A stretch of 64,000 bases of DNA, from positions 265,591,001-265,655,000 of the forward strand of contig OY856414.1 in the NCBI GenBank assembly GCA_963693085.1, read 5' to 3'. Under the pieces are notes generated by a model. It saw only the letters and a list, made by a program, of their open reading frames with translations, was not told where the DNA came from and did not search any database. Origin of the DNA: Alisma plantago-aquatica (lineage: Eukaryota > Streptophyta > Magnoliopsida > Alismatales > Alismataceae). Position numbers and translations under genes: made by a program. Of this stretch, positions 1 to 11,683 are shown piece by piece. Each line of letters starts with the position of its first letter. Positions within the stretch are counted from its first letter, which is position 1.

Positions 1-2411
1 TTTAATTCTTTACTAAATCAGAACATATTTCAAATAGTTCTCAATGATATCAAGCAAATTCTTTATGCCACAGCCAAACATAGAATGCAAAGATAAACCA
101 CCACGCTTTTGCTGCGCAACTCTGATACTCTAATACAACTATCTCAACTTATGCGGCTCAGAAAGTTCTATTGTTCTGTATCACCTTTAAGTGACAAAAG
201 CAAGTTCACCATGCTGTTTTAAACTTTAATAAAGTGTTATTCAAATAGCAAAACATTCTTGAATTAAAAGGCTAGATTCAACAATCAATTGCACAATACT
301 ACTCTTGGCATCCTCATTGGGTCATGGATGCATGAGGTGAAGCATTACCACCTCATTCCATACTATCCTCAGTATGAACCCACACATAAGTCAAGGTGTA
401 ACCGTCAAGTTATATCATACTAGGGTTTCAACAACAGTAACAAAGTAATCCACGATTGTATTAGTCATTCAAGCTTTGATCATACCCAGTTACCATCACT
501 TAGTTAGATTAAAGCTAGGTATAACAAGATATACCTCATTAGGGTTACTTATCAACACAATTTGATTAATATCCCTTCTATTAATATGAGTGAGTATGTA
601 TAACTACCTTATTCAGGATATCCCTCCATGTCTTCCGTCATCATCCAAACTGTATCACCATATCACAAATACACAATACTAGGATGCATATCTGGTATGA
701 ATTACTACAACTATCATACACCTTTAATTAACATATAGCTTGCACAAATACACTGAAATCATACATAGAACCAACTTACATACCTTAGTATGCCTTCAAC
801 AAAGCATACCTCTAAAAACGAGTTCACCTATTACACAAAGCTAGTGTTTTCCTTTATCTCTCTCCTCATTCTTTACTACTTATGTTTTGCTACCTCTCCT
901 TCTCATTTTGATCATATACAATAAACATCCCTAACATTAAAACATTCAAGGTAAGAATAGATTATTCATCATTCTTGCTATCACACAAGAATTTATTTCT
1001 TATCGCACTCCATCGTAATGTATGTCACTATTACATTCACTAGATGACCCTACCAAAGTAGTTATGCATCATATATGATTCATTTTCTTATCATTTCATT
1101 CCCACCTTTCTATTATAAAGGAATATATGAAAGAGAAGATGATTTTAAGACTGGGAATACTTGTATTCAAACATTCCCTTAATACCTTAAATATTCTTCA
1201 TTTTTAAATCAAAGGAATCATGCATGGGTCAAACACAGTTTTTCTTTCAATCAAGTTTTCCCTCCTGAATATAGTCTACCCTTGTATGACTTATTCATTC
1301 GTTAAACTACACCTATGTTCTTCACTTAGGAACTAGTTTGTTGTTCCAGTCTTATGAATTATATGATCATATGATTCTCTTCACTTTTACTCTTTTGAAG
1401 ACTCTTCACTTCTATGGACCTATTGAATGCTCAACTCTATTATTCTACTTAGCCTTTGCTTTAGAGTTCATAAAAGAATTATACTCAATTATATGATCCA
1501 TTCTTCATGATCGATTCTTGCTATCTAGAACCATACATACATTTCACATATCTTTTCTATATTTCATATGTACAGTTCATATAATATTAATCAATAAACT
1601 GATCATGAACTTCATATCAGGTTCTATTATTCCCAAGTAAGGGTTTCACATTTGAGACCCCAAAATTGAACCTCAGATACCAGTTTCAACTGATTCTTAG
1701 TTGTTCTGATCTTGCCCATATGTTTCAACATCTTACTGTATGTACATTCTTACTCTGATGTGGGTCTAATTATTCAAATTATATTCTTATTATACTATTG
1801 ATAGGATTCATTAGATCCTAGTAACGCATCCTACCAACCGGACCAGGCCAAACCTGAAGTCCTGAAGCCAAGAACTACAAAGGATTACTCAACTCCTATT
1901 CATCTCAGAAGTGTGGAAGAAAACTTATCCACTAAGGAAAGATCATTCAAAGATGATTTCTAATCTACATGTTACAAAGAATGAAATCAATAAATGCTAC
2001 AACTGCATAGTGTGCAACAAATCTTAAAGACCCATATATATTTCAAAGTACTGAATATTTCAATTCAAACATATAAGAGCATTTCTATACATTTCCAACA
2101 AAAACAACATTATGAAATGTAAGTTCTATCTCCTTTTACATTTATGCTCTTAATTCTTGTTTCTTTTCTCGTTATCTAACCCTAACCTTTCTAGGGTTCC
2201 TCTCTAGCCCATTCTTCCACTGTATACCTGGCCAGGGTATACGTGAGAGAATAGACAGAGTAGCTTGTACTGGTTGATCCAAGTACTCAGATATCGGGCC
2301 AGGATATCCAAATACTCAAATCCCCAAAGCTAACATCAAAACATCTCCTATCTGCCACACTTAGGACTCTAACTTACTAACTTAATGGTCCTTGACAACT
2401 CACCCTAAGCT
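1..2411 (-). mobile_element. Interior of a long-LTR retrotransposon, non-coding in the visible part
   Basis: Read on the minus strand, this is the first 2.4 kb after the primer binding site at 2412-2423. An autonomous Ty3/gypsy element should open its gag frame within a few hundred bases here. No frame longer than about 60 codons is visible on either strand and I recognise no gag peptide. It is AT-rich with no clear repeats. Inference: the interior of a non-autonomous (LARD-like) or heavily decayed element. The rest lies outside the window, so the coding part could still be further left. Confidence 0.45.
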
Positions 2412-2423
2412 CTGATACCAAGC
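2412..2423 (-). other. Primer binding site, tRNA-iMet type
   Basis: The minus strand reads TGGTATCAGAGC, the standard complement of the plant initiator tRNA-Met 3' end. It lies 3 bases from the LTR end GGGGTGTAACA at 2427. It fixes the element as minus-oriented, with its LTR to the right and interior to the left. Confidence 0.85.
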
Positions 2424-3356
2424 TGTTACACCCCGATCTCACAATTTTCTCAAATCATGAGATTAGGGCATAAGATAAGATTTATATGTAATACAAAGAA
2501 CACCCTTAACTTTTTTTTCTTTTTCTTTTCTTTCTTTAAAACTCTTTTTTCTTCGCATTGAACCACATAAATCATTTTAATAAGGGAATCTGAACATTTC
2601 TTTTACTAATCAGACTTTAATAGAAAAGATACATGTATAAACATTCATGATGTCTCTCACACCTTATGCACATAAGACCTACTAATATCATACAATTTCA
2701 AAAGAGGAATAATATTACACATCGTAATTACAACTCTCTCTTATCTCTTACTGAGGACCTAGAGTGACAAGGACCGACTGACTCAACTAATCTTGTACTT
2801 AACTCTTATGGAAGATCTACGATGATGCTCTGACCATCTTCAAGTCCACGCGGTTAACCCTAAAATGTTTGAGTAGAGGGGTGAGCCTACTCGCTCAGTG
2901 AATGAGTACTTCAAAGAAACAGTCTAAGGCACTAATGTGATTACAGATATAACTTTGAATAAATGTTATGAAATTTAACAACAATAAATACTACACTGAG
3001 CAGTTCTAAAACAATATAATTGAAATTACAAAGAATGTAAATATTGCATCCAAAGAATAACTACTAGAAGACTATGCTCTAGTCTTCCTTAACTCTTTCA
3101 TTTATAAGGAACTCTGTGAACCTATATGATCATATTTTAACTTATGCCCTGATCTATGCAGTGTACTCTGCATAGAGACTCGCAGTGCACTACGGCCACA
3201 CCGTACAAGACTTAGCGACACACCCGGGAAATGCTAAGTCTGACTGCTATCCTGGTCTGCGTCAGGAACCTCAGGCTCACACGGCCTCACTGCACTCTCA
3301 AAAGAGTGTAAACTGGACTCCTCCTACCTGAGTACACAGGCGGAGAGTCTGGGTTA

Positions 3357-3514
3357 CCACCGTGACACACGCACAGATTATTATTGAATAACCCCTATTT
3401 ACTCCAGTGCCACCGTGACACACGCACGGATTATTGTTGAACACTGCCTCTCTGTCCTCGTGCCACCGTGACACACGCACGGATTATTGTTAAACACGAG
3501 CCACCGACCATCTA
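3357..3514 (-). repeat. Three-copy 53-bp tandem repeat
   Basis: CCACCGTGACACACGCAC recurs at 3357, 3410 and 3463, an exact 53-base spacing. Each copy is followed by a GGATTATTGTTGAACA-like segment, and a decayed fourth copy follows. It lies in the part of the LTR that would be transcribed. Confidence 0.8.
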
Positions 3515-4278
3515 GACACACGCTAGGTAGGTCGTTTCACCCCTAAGGCACAGACCTCTCAAAGGGGTTCTACGGTGTTCAGGGCACCTAAGTCTAACAT
3601 TAACATTATAGATACATTTTAAACAGAAATCATAACTCATTAAACATTTCTCACACGGCCTGCCATATCATATCATAAGAAACATCATAACTCATATATT
3701 CAACATATATCATGTCTCAGTAACATCCCTTTCTAGGGCATGTCATATTTCATCACCTGTAATTTACGAGATATGTACTGAAAATAAGAAGCCCTGCAGT
3801 ATATAGATATCAACTCAGAGAGAACAAGCATATAAAGTTAAATGCACTAGAAACATACAATTCAACAGTTAAGTATCACCACATCTCATATCGAGACCTT
3901 TCATATCACCATAACATGATTCATTGAACACCTTATCCTTAGGGTTTCATTTGCCTTATTCATCCATTACATGCCAACACCCTGCTCTTAGGGTTTCATT
4001 TACCTCATTCACTTATCACATGGCTCTCATAAAGATTTCACACGATATAAACATTCACAAATTAAAGATTGCTTTCAACAACCATATATAATCAATATAT
4101 GTATGAAACCATGGAAATTGAACTAAATTTAGGTTTCCATGCTATTCACTGAGATATCATGCACCAAGAATAAAATTCAAATAAGGTAACCCATGAGGTA
4201 CATCCTAACCACTTATAAGATTACTAGTCCTCTTCATTTAACTTTGACCTTTAAGTATTCATTTAGGGTTTGCTTCAA

Positions 4279-4462
4279 CACGGTCGTGGTGTCACCCCAC
4301 GGCCGTGGCACAGTTACCTCACCACGGTCATGGCTCTTCCCCACGGTCGTGGTGTATAGAGATCAGAGTTTCAAAAGCATTCAGTACAGCCGTGCTACCT
4401 AGCACGCCCGTGGCACAGACCCTTCACCACGGTCGTGGTCACCCACCACGGCCGTGCCACAG
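4279..4462. repeat. Cluster of CACGGCCGTG-like palindromes, first block
   Basis: About eight copies of a 10-bp palindrome CACGGCCGTG or one-step variants (CACGGTCGTG, CACGGTCATG, CACGCCCGTG, ACAGCCGTGC) are spaced roughly 15-30 bases apart. Most variants are C-to-T or G-to-A changes at CpG, as expected of methylated cytosines. The short frames here are by-products of the repeat. Confidence 0.85.
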
Positions 4463-5576
4463 CTCGATTGAGCTTCAACTTAGTGAAATCAAAAGTCATA
4501 AACTTAATGGTGAATCCAAATGGGCTTGGATATTGAAATATGTTAGACATGCGCTTTATTAGGAGCATTAAGATCTAGACTTAGTTCAAGACTAAATGTC
4601 TCTTCACTAAGGTTGAAACTCTAGTGATATCTCAATTAGGTTAAACCCTAATTACATCATATGGTATAAATATGAAAAGCATTCTTACTAGGATGTGTTG
4701 TATACATTTCTGATGTGAATCTACCATCAAAGAGTCATTCAAACAGAGAAGGAATCCATATCATATCAATTTGCAACAACTTAAATCAAACGGACATTCA
4801 GGGTTTAGAATCACATACTAAGCATTTTGGGATTTGGATGCTATAATCAAATTTCGTACATTATACTGTTTCAAGGAAGTACCCACTCACCCTAAGGTAT
4901 GAAAACACCTCAAAACTGCAGCTCAACTCAGGGAATCTCGAACTCATATCAAATCCCTAGCAAATCTCCCAATTATTCTTCCATTCAACTCGGAAACCTT
5001 GAAAATGAGGGATTATGAAGAAAGAGTGAGAAAAGGGGAAATTTTTGATACCATTTCGGATCAAATCAGGGGAGGGATGGAATCTTGACATGTGAGAGAA
5101 GATTCACCACGAAAGGCTATACAAAGAAGCTAAACTTACTTGATTTCACCATTCCTCGGACCGCAAAACCCTAATTCAGCAATTCCACCACTTTCTCCTC
5201 TCAAACCCTAACTCTCCCTCTCTCCCTAGGAGCTCATTTCTCTGGAATGAATTGCGAATTATGAGAGCTGCTAGAGTGTATGTTCGAACATATAGAGCAA
5301 TTGAGCTGCTTGGGTCAATTGCATATTGACCCTACACTCAACTTTTATTATATTGGCTGAATATTCAGTTATATAAAAGTTACTGTAATTCGTTTATTTC
5401 AGAGATCAAACCTTCTTCAAAAATTATGGAAATTTAGCACGTTGTTTATAATTGATATATAAAGCTTCAGTTAAAATTTGAGATCATTTGGAGTTACCAA
5501 TAAATAATTAAAAATAGAACAGTGCACTGCTATCCAGAAATCTGCAGAAATGTTATTTGAAGCAAAAATGCCTCAG

Positions 5577-5778
5577 AACGGCCGTGCTAGCTGCCACAGC
5601 CGTGCAAGATGGACCCAGCACGGCCGTGCTACATACCACGGCCGTGGTGTATTGTTTTCAGCAGATTTGAGTATAAAAGTTGGTTAATAGTTCAATTCTT
5701 TCAAAACGACCGTGTGGCCTTGCATGCCCGTGCCACCAATGACCTAGCACGACCGTGCTACCCACCATGTCCGTGCTA
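5577..5778. repeat. Cluster of CACGGCCGTG-like palindromes, second block
   Basis: Another eight or so copies form two groups of four separated by about 60 bases of ordinary sequence. Spacers such as CTAC and CTACC between copies recall the first block 1.1 kb away. Both blocks lie in the same inferred LTR. Confidence 0.85.
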
Positions 5779-6059
5779 CCCAAGCATCCAACTATCATTT
5801 CTATTTTTCTATGCCTAACTCTATCATTCCTTCCCAAATGAGCTTATTTGTTGAAAACCCTAATTCAACCGACTAGAGTTTATATATCTCAAACCCTAAT
5901 TATACAAAGAGATAGCATGCTTGGGGTTCTCATTAGGTTTAACATATTATAATTGAGATATCATCATTAATTAGATTTAAGCAATGATCAATCCAATTAA
6001 ATATGTAATCATCCAGGTAAACCCTAGTTTACCAATTAAGCTCAGATGCGGTCATAACA

Positions 6060-8717
6060 ATTATCCCTCTGTATGATCTTATTTGAAGAAATTATGTGAC
6101 AGATCATACATTGGACTTTCGGTCTCAAAGTTGGAGGAAAGGTTCAATAGGTTATGATGAACATATATTGAATATTTGGGTTCCATTAGAGCTTCTAATT
6201 AAATGCTATTCAAGATGTAAGATCCTAAATTATTTGTTTATGTGGGGATGAAAACTGTATCTGATTATTTGTCTTGTGTCACGCGGATAGGAGGGGCTTG
6301 ACTCTACCGCCTACTGGTTCCGAAATGTCAGGAGCAGATGGTTGCAATCTGGACTCCCTAGGAAGCAGTCATGGCAAGAAACTTGGGATGCTAGCAAGAT
6401 GGGCTGAGTCTTTCGCCCTCTGCGGACTAACAACCCTTGAGTTGCGAGATATGGGCAAGGCGAGGGAGTTCAATCATCCTCATCATCCTCTCTTCATCGT
6501 TGCTCCCAGCCGAAACCAAGAAGACCTAGAGGTGCTATGACAAGCCACAAAGGTTGAGACTGGGAAGAACCCACCACCATAGTCCACCCATGTGCGAAGG
6601 ACTTCACAGAAACATAAAGGCATGGATTCGTTGGCTTCACTGCCTACAATCCACTTACTTTCTCCTTCCCCTACCACCGATCTTCCACACCACATCTAAC
6701 CTGCCTCAACAACTACTGTCAACCACGTCATGTTGGAGCAGCAGGGTCTTCTCGGCCATGATTATGAGCAACTGCGATCTACCCGCCACCATGGAGCGTC
6801 TTGGACCCCTCAAAGCCTCGCAAGGAGGTTTGGATCCCACGCTGCTCCTCATCGGAGCTCATAGCTAGGTTGGAGCCATAGCTGGAGGCCTGCGCATGGA
6901 GTAGGGCAATGGAAGGATGGAGTACAGACACCCCTCCCAAGCACCCTTCTCTGACACCTCCTCCTTCACACAATAATGGAGGATCGGCTTCTTAGAACCC
7001 ACAATCGGGGCGCAGCGAGCAAGGAGTAGCCATCAAGGACTTTAGTACCTCCATGAATCCTCTGGACTTTTCTGAACCCAAAGATGAGGATTCTAGTACC
7101 GGATCATTTACCAGAGTCCCTCTCCGCGGCAGCACTCGCGTAAGGCGAGTAGCGCGTAGGGGAATCAGATCCCGAACGCGTTGGGCAAGATGAGACAGAG
7201 AGCCAGCAGCTCAGATCGACTAGCTGCTGAACCAACAAGAAAACTGGGCACTCAATCACTGAACCGGTCGGCCAAAGTGGGCTCAAGGAGTCCAAATGAG
7301 CCACGTGGCAGCACCTGATTTTCCTAAAGGTAATAATTCGCTCGAAAATCTAGTATATGTATATATCTTAGAAAATATATTATAAATAGCTCCCTTGGCC
7401 TATAAATACCCTAAAAATATACATGTACTCAGAAAAGAATTTACTATATTACTGGATCCCTAGATCAGATCCTTGAACCCCTTTCATTGATGATAATTAA
7501 TTTAGAGTAAAAAGCTCCTTTTTAGGATTCATTAAATGAAATAAATAGTATCCAGGTGATATTAATTCTAAAAAAAAATTAGTAGAACCCTAATAACACT
7601 AGAAACCCACTTGTGGACTCTGATCTGGGTTTTATTGTTCTATGTTAGGCCTTTTCTCATTAATGCCTAAATTACGTGTTTTAACCTCGTATTAATTCTA
7701 GAAAATAGACCAGTTATCAGAAAAATATGAAAATCATATCATACCTTAATAATGACTTTTAGATCAGTATAAAAATATTAGAAACCAGTTAAGGTCTATT
7801 TGAACCAAGGTTTGACCAAAATCCTGAACAGAACCTAAATATCACTAATAATGGTGAACTAGTATTAATGATGATTAATTTCTATTAATCAGGTGATGAC
7901 CAGATTGTCTAGATGATCAAGGATGGCTATGATTCTATGAACTAAGGTATGTGGTCTTATAAGTATAAGACTAGATTTCTTGGTTGCTTATGATATGTAA
8001 TATCATGAATGTTATTATTTAGATATTCATTGCTTGGTTGAACTATTATGAGTTATACTTCACCAAAATCTAATATAACATAAAAGGATATGGATGGGTT
8101 GCAGCTACTAGTGCACCTAGCCTAGTATGGATGTATGTTTCCTAACATGGATGTATGATGCTTTGGCCCATGTTAGATGTATGATGATATAATTTTTGCC
8201 CATACTGGATGTAAGTCAAGTGCAGATAAGTGTAGTACAACTGCATCAAATAAATGTAATAAAAAGGATGTTTACCTGATTTTTGCCTTAAGAAATGGTT
8301 TTTCTCTCTTTCTTCCTTCTTCAAGCATTTTCCTTTATGCAACCTTACTAGTGTATCTTTTACCACATACCAACTTTTGTTGATTCATTTGTTTCATGTA
8401 TGTTTTAGGTTCAAAGATAGCTTGGGAGAAAAAGAACATGGTGTGAGCAAGTTGTTCAGGTTACCTATTGTCTAGGATCCTAGATAGCATACATGTTCAT
8501 AGATTCTAGAATTTTCATTCAATATGTAACTGTAAATCATTTTGTAATAATTCATATTGTATAAATATACATGTTGAATGTTGAGCACTTTATGGTTGTA
8601 TGTTCATGTATGCGTATTATGCTTCCGCATCGCTCTCTAAAACAATTAGTTAACATTTTTGGGTTTGTCTTCTCGGGCCATCTAAGTCTTGAGACGGCAG
8701 AATCTGGGGACGTTACA
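6060..8717 (+). mobile_element. Right-hand part of a plus-oriented LTR interrupted by the preceding element
   Basis: This ends GGGGACGTTACA at 8717, like the GGGGTCGTAACA end of the LTRs at 20534 and 28380, and is followed directly by Athila gag sequence. It has plus-strand TATA motifs at 7381 and 7401. A donor-like AAG/GTATGTGG lies at 7947 and an acceptor-like TTTTAG ends at 8408, matching the layout of the LTR at 17003. A GC-richer stretch spans about 6270-7320. No recognisable protein is encoded. Inference: it entered the Athila gag at 8717/8718 and was itself later split. Confidence 0.4.
7381..7410 (+). promoter_or_regulatory. Candidate LTR promoter TATA boxes
   Basis: Two plus-strand TATAAATA motifs lie 20 bases apart (7381 and 7401). 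A CACGTG-bearing segment lies about 80 bases upstream. No start site can be fixed from sequence alone. Confidence 0.4.
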
Positions 8718-9981
8718 GGTTCCCTCGTGGAACATTTGTATTTCCTGGAAAACCTTGCACTATGGGCTTCTTCAGGCTTGCTATTTCAGCTGCCATTTGT
8801 GCTATAGATGTCTCAAGAGTCCTCATCTGAGCCCCATGACTTTGTAGAGTTTGCCCAAACTGGTTCATAAATTCTCCTTGTTGCTTGATTTGTTGGCCAA
8901 ATGTGCTCATTAGCTCTTGATTTTTCTTTATCACCTGATTGAGCAACTCACTGCTCTTTTCCTCTGTCGTGGGTTGTTGCTTAGCATCAGGATCCTGCAG
9001 GAAATTATTTTGGATCCTTCCATGAAAACTTTTTGTCCTTCCTCCAAGAATAGTCATTATTTTTGTACCCCTATTGCTGGCGCATGAATTTCACTTGTGC
9101 TTCGTCATCATATCCTCCATCTTCTTGTGCTAGATGTCTCTTCGTAATCAAGTCCATCTTGTCATTCATTTCTTTGATATCTTTTGCATCCCCTACATCT
9201 CTAACTTGTTCTGGTGCATCTCTATCACCCCAGGACTGTTTCTTAGCCATGTTCTTCAAGATCTCCCAACACCTTGTGTCTGTGTTGTTCAAGAAGAAAC
9301 TTGAGCCTGTTGAATCTAAGTTGCTTCTGTCATGCTCATTGAGAGCAAAGTAAAAAAAAAAATTACTTGTTTTTCCTTGTCCAGCCCATGATGTGGGCAC
9401 CTCCTCAGCATGATCTGGAAGCATTCCCAAGTCTCAGAATATGTTTCTCCCACCTTTTGGCTGAAATTGTGAATTTTCCTCACTAGGTCATTGGTCTTCT
9501 CAGGTGGGAAAAATTGCTCGAAAAAGACCTCAATCATTTGATCCCAAGTCTCAACAATTTCATCATCAAGGTTGTACAACCATTCTTGTGCATTTCCTAT
9601 GAGAGAGATCGGAAATAACTTCAAGTAGAGTGCCTCCTGTGGAAACCTATCAATCTTTATCATGTCACAATTTTCCACGAATGTGCTAATGTGAGCAACA
9701 TGATCTTCATTCTTCAACCCGTGAAATGCTTGAGACTTGACCAGATATATCAATGTCAGATCAATCTTGTATGTGGGAATGTTGATTGACTGCCTTTTAA
9801 TCGGCCCATTTGATGCTGATGAGGAAGAAGACTTGATCTTCTCTCATATTGTCTTTTCTTCAACCATTTCTTTAGGTTCTTGTTCAAATTCCTCGGGTGG
9901 CGGATTTGTCAACTCAACTCCTTCACCTACTGGTGGAATTACTGGTAATTATGTGTAGTCTGTGTTACGCATCTTTACCAT
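8718..9981 (-). pseudogene. Athila-type gag fragment, second copy
   Basis: This Ty3/gypsy capsid polyprotein is broken into frames at 9753-9316, 9430-9071 and 9057-8718. Capsid motifs are visible, including LYLKLFPISLIGNAQEWL, FFPPEKTNDLVRKI and the RRCPHHGLD signature typical of Athila and related plant gags. It matches the gag at 31629-32740 almost base for base in places. It keeps a CAA codon where the other copy has TAA, but has its own stops (for example just after the probable start near 9970). It is cut at 8717/8718 by an LTR end. It belongs to a second Athila copy joined through the LTR at 10163-11683. Confidence 0.85.
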
Positions 9982-10138
9982 GAACTAGCACCTGAAAAGA
10001 TGGAAATTATTTTAGTATAATGCTTAAAAAGAAATAAGTAATTAAAATATGTGAAATTAAATTTAAAATTTTAAGAATCATATGAAAAAGTGGCCTAGTG
10101 AGGCCGCTCGCAGCACTCGAAGTGCCGAAAATTACCAT

Positions 10139-10156
10139 TCCCCGGCAACGGTGCCA
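10139..10156 (-). other. Primer binding site, tRNA-Asp type
   Basis: The minus strand reads TGGCACCGTTGCCGGGGA, one base away from the complement of the plant tRNA-Asp 3' end. This primer is usual for Athila elements. It follows the LTR end TGTCA by 6 bases and precedes the gag at 9981. Confidence 0.85.
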
Positions 10157-10162
10157 AAAACT

Positions 10163-11683
10163 TGACACGATTAAACCGTGCATAAAACGCAAGTGCATGT
10201 GTCAATGTAATATAGGACTATGTGAGGCCCGAGTCAAACTCAGGGAATGTAATTTTGGTAAACTAGTACTAGCTACTTGCAATCAGTTAGACTGATTATA
10301 AAAGTTTGACAGTTGTTTTGAAAAAGAAAATAAAAACAAAAGAAAACAAAGCAATCGGTTAAACGGTTGGTTTAATCAATTAAAATGGGATCTTTAGGAT
10401 TGTAGTTTCTCCATAGATTCTTGTTGTACTAATTCCTACATAATTATTACAACTCATCTCCCATTCCAGGTAGTGGCCTGTGAATAGAATTGTTCGCTTC
10501 CACGATACAATTCACTACCTTAATTTAGATTGGTTCCCCGTCAGTATTAACCTATACTCTAAATTAGGTGCATGAAAACATATCTCTAGGTTTCCACCAT
10601 TAATCGTACATCACCTTTTCCAAAGGATTTATAAGTTAATGTGATTATTGCGTCTTTTCAACCATTAATTCTTCGTCAAAAGCAATTAAAGGTATTAAAT
10701 TACCATTATTGTGATCAAGCACAATGATATAATTGAGAAAACAATATCATACCATGGATTTAAGAGACAAATTATGGTTAACTATGTAAAAAGTGTCATA
10801 CAACAATTATCCGAGCTACTCTCGGTCCTAAAGACAAAGGGGATTAGCCCTGCATGTTCATCTCAATGAGAAACACGATGAAAGGAGAAGAAAGCATAGG
10901 GGAAACGTCGATGGAGATGGTGTAACCCCTGAACGAAGGAGAACCGGACGATCCTCGGTGCAGGATGGGCGTTCTGTAGCCTTCCGGTGGTAGAAAACTC
11001 TGTATATAGCTCTGGAAATATCCAGAGCATAGCCCTGGTCTTCGTTCTTTGTCCTCTCCTCTTCCGAGACTTGTGTGGTGGCTAATGATGTGATAGTATG
11101 GCTTGGGCCGTCTTTTCTAGGTATAGGGATCACTTACGGCCGCCAAAACATCATTGTCGTTCGTTTAGATTCGATCTGTAGAAATTCCTGATCCGACGGC
11201 ATCGATACCATCGACGGTGAGTCGATGGTATCGACCCGCTATAGTACCGGCGGCCCTTTCCTTTTCTGGGGGTTTGCTATGACGTCATGTCGATACTATC
11301 CACATTCTGCGTCGATGGTATCGACGTGTGGATGTTTGGCTCGCTGAAGACATCTCACTACCATTGACTTTTGTGTCGATGGTATCGACCCATTCTTCTC
11401 TTTCTGGCTACCTCACTATGACCGTCTCGATAGTATCGAAAGACGTCGATGGTATCAACGGCTGCATATATGCAAATTGCCTGAAATTCAAAGATAAACT
11501 CAACTCAACTCTGAGAAATATGATCATTTATACCAAATAAGATAAAACAAGGTAAATTTGATGCATAACGAGATTATAGGATGAAGGAAATGAATCACAC
11601 GATATTAACCATGAAAATGACCAATAAACGCCTAAAATGCATATGAAACTAGCCTATAAAAGTGACTTAAAATCCTCACATCA
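10163..11683 (-). repeat. Athila LTR shared by two element copies
   Basis: On the plus strand it runs TGACACGATT...CACATCA, 1521 bp, colinear with the 1513-bp LTR at 32918-34430. A polypurine tract (minus AAGGGAG) abuts its right end, as for a 3' LTR. A tRNA-Asp primer site and gag abut its left end, as for a 5' LTR. It holds a block of GTCGATGGTATCGAC motifs. The 91-codon minus frame at 10858-11133 has a similar but altered counterpart in the other LTR and resembles nothing I know. Confidence 0.9.
11199..11461. repeat. GTCGATGGTATCGAC cluster in the Athila LTR
   Basis: About eight copies of the interrupted palindrome GTCGATGGTATCGAC, its complement GTCGATACCATCGAC, or decayed forms lie within 260 bases. 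Several sit as opposed pairs with short spacers, so they could form stems. Confidence 0.85.

Larger units (their letters stand above)
2427..6059 (-). mobile_element. Probable 5' LTR of the minus-strand element
   Basis: On the plus strand this begins TGTTACACCCCG next to the primer site. On the minus strand a plausible LTR start TGTTATGACCGC lies at 6059, giving about 3.6 kb, close to the 3532-bp LTRs of the element at 17003-28380. A minus-strand TATATAAA lies near 5880-5888. A minus-strand acceptor-like TTTTAG occurs near 2865. Many AAACCCTAA telo-box motifs occur. The boundary at 6059 is inferred: the alternative is one 6.3-kb LTR running to 8717. The second LTR copy would lie outside the window. 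Confidence 0.45.

Noticed and set aside
6274..6973. Four overlapping frames of 64-104 codons
   Set aside because: The GC-rich part of an LTR-like sequence. The frames overlap on both strands with no recognisable motif.
2427..8717. A single 6.3-kb LTR
   Set aside because: Not excluded, but promoter and splice-like signals in the right half are plus-oriented while the primer site is minus. A split near 6059 gives an LTR of a size like its neighbour.
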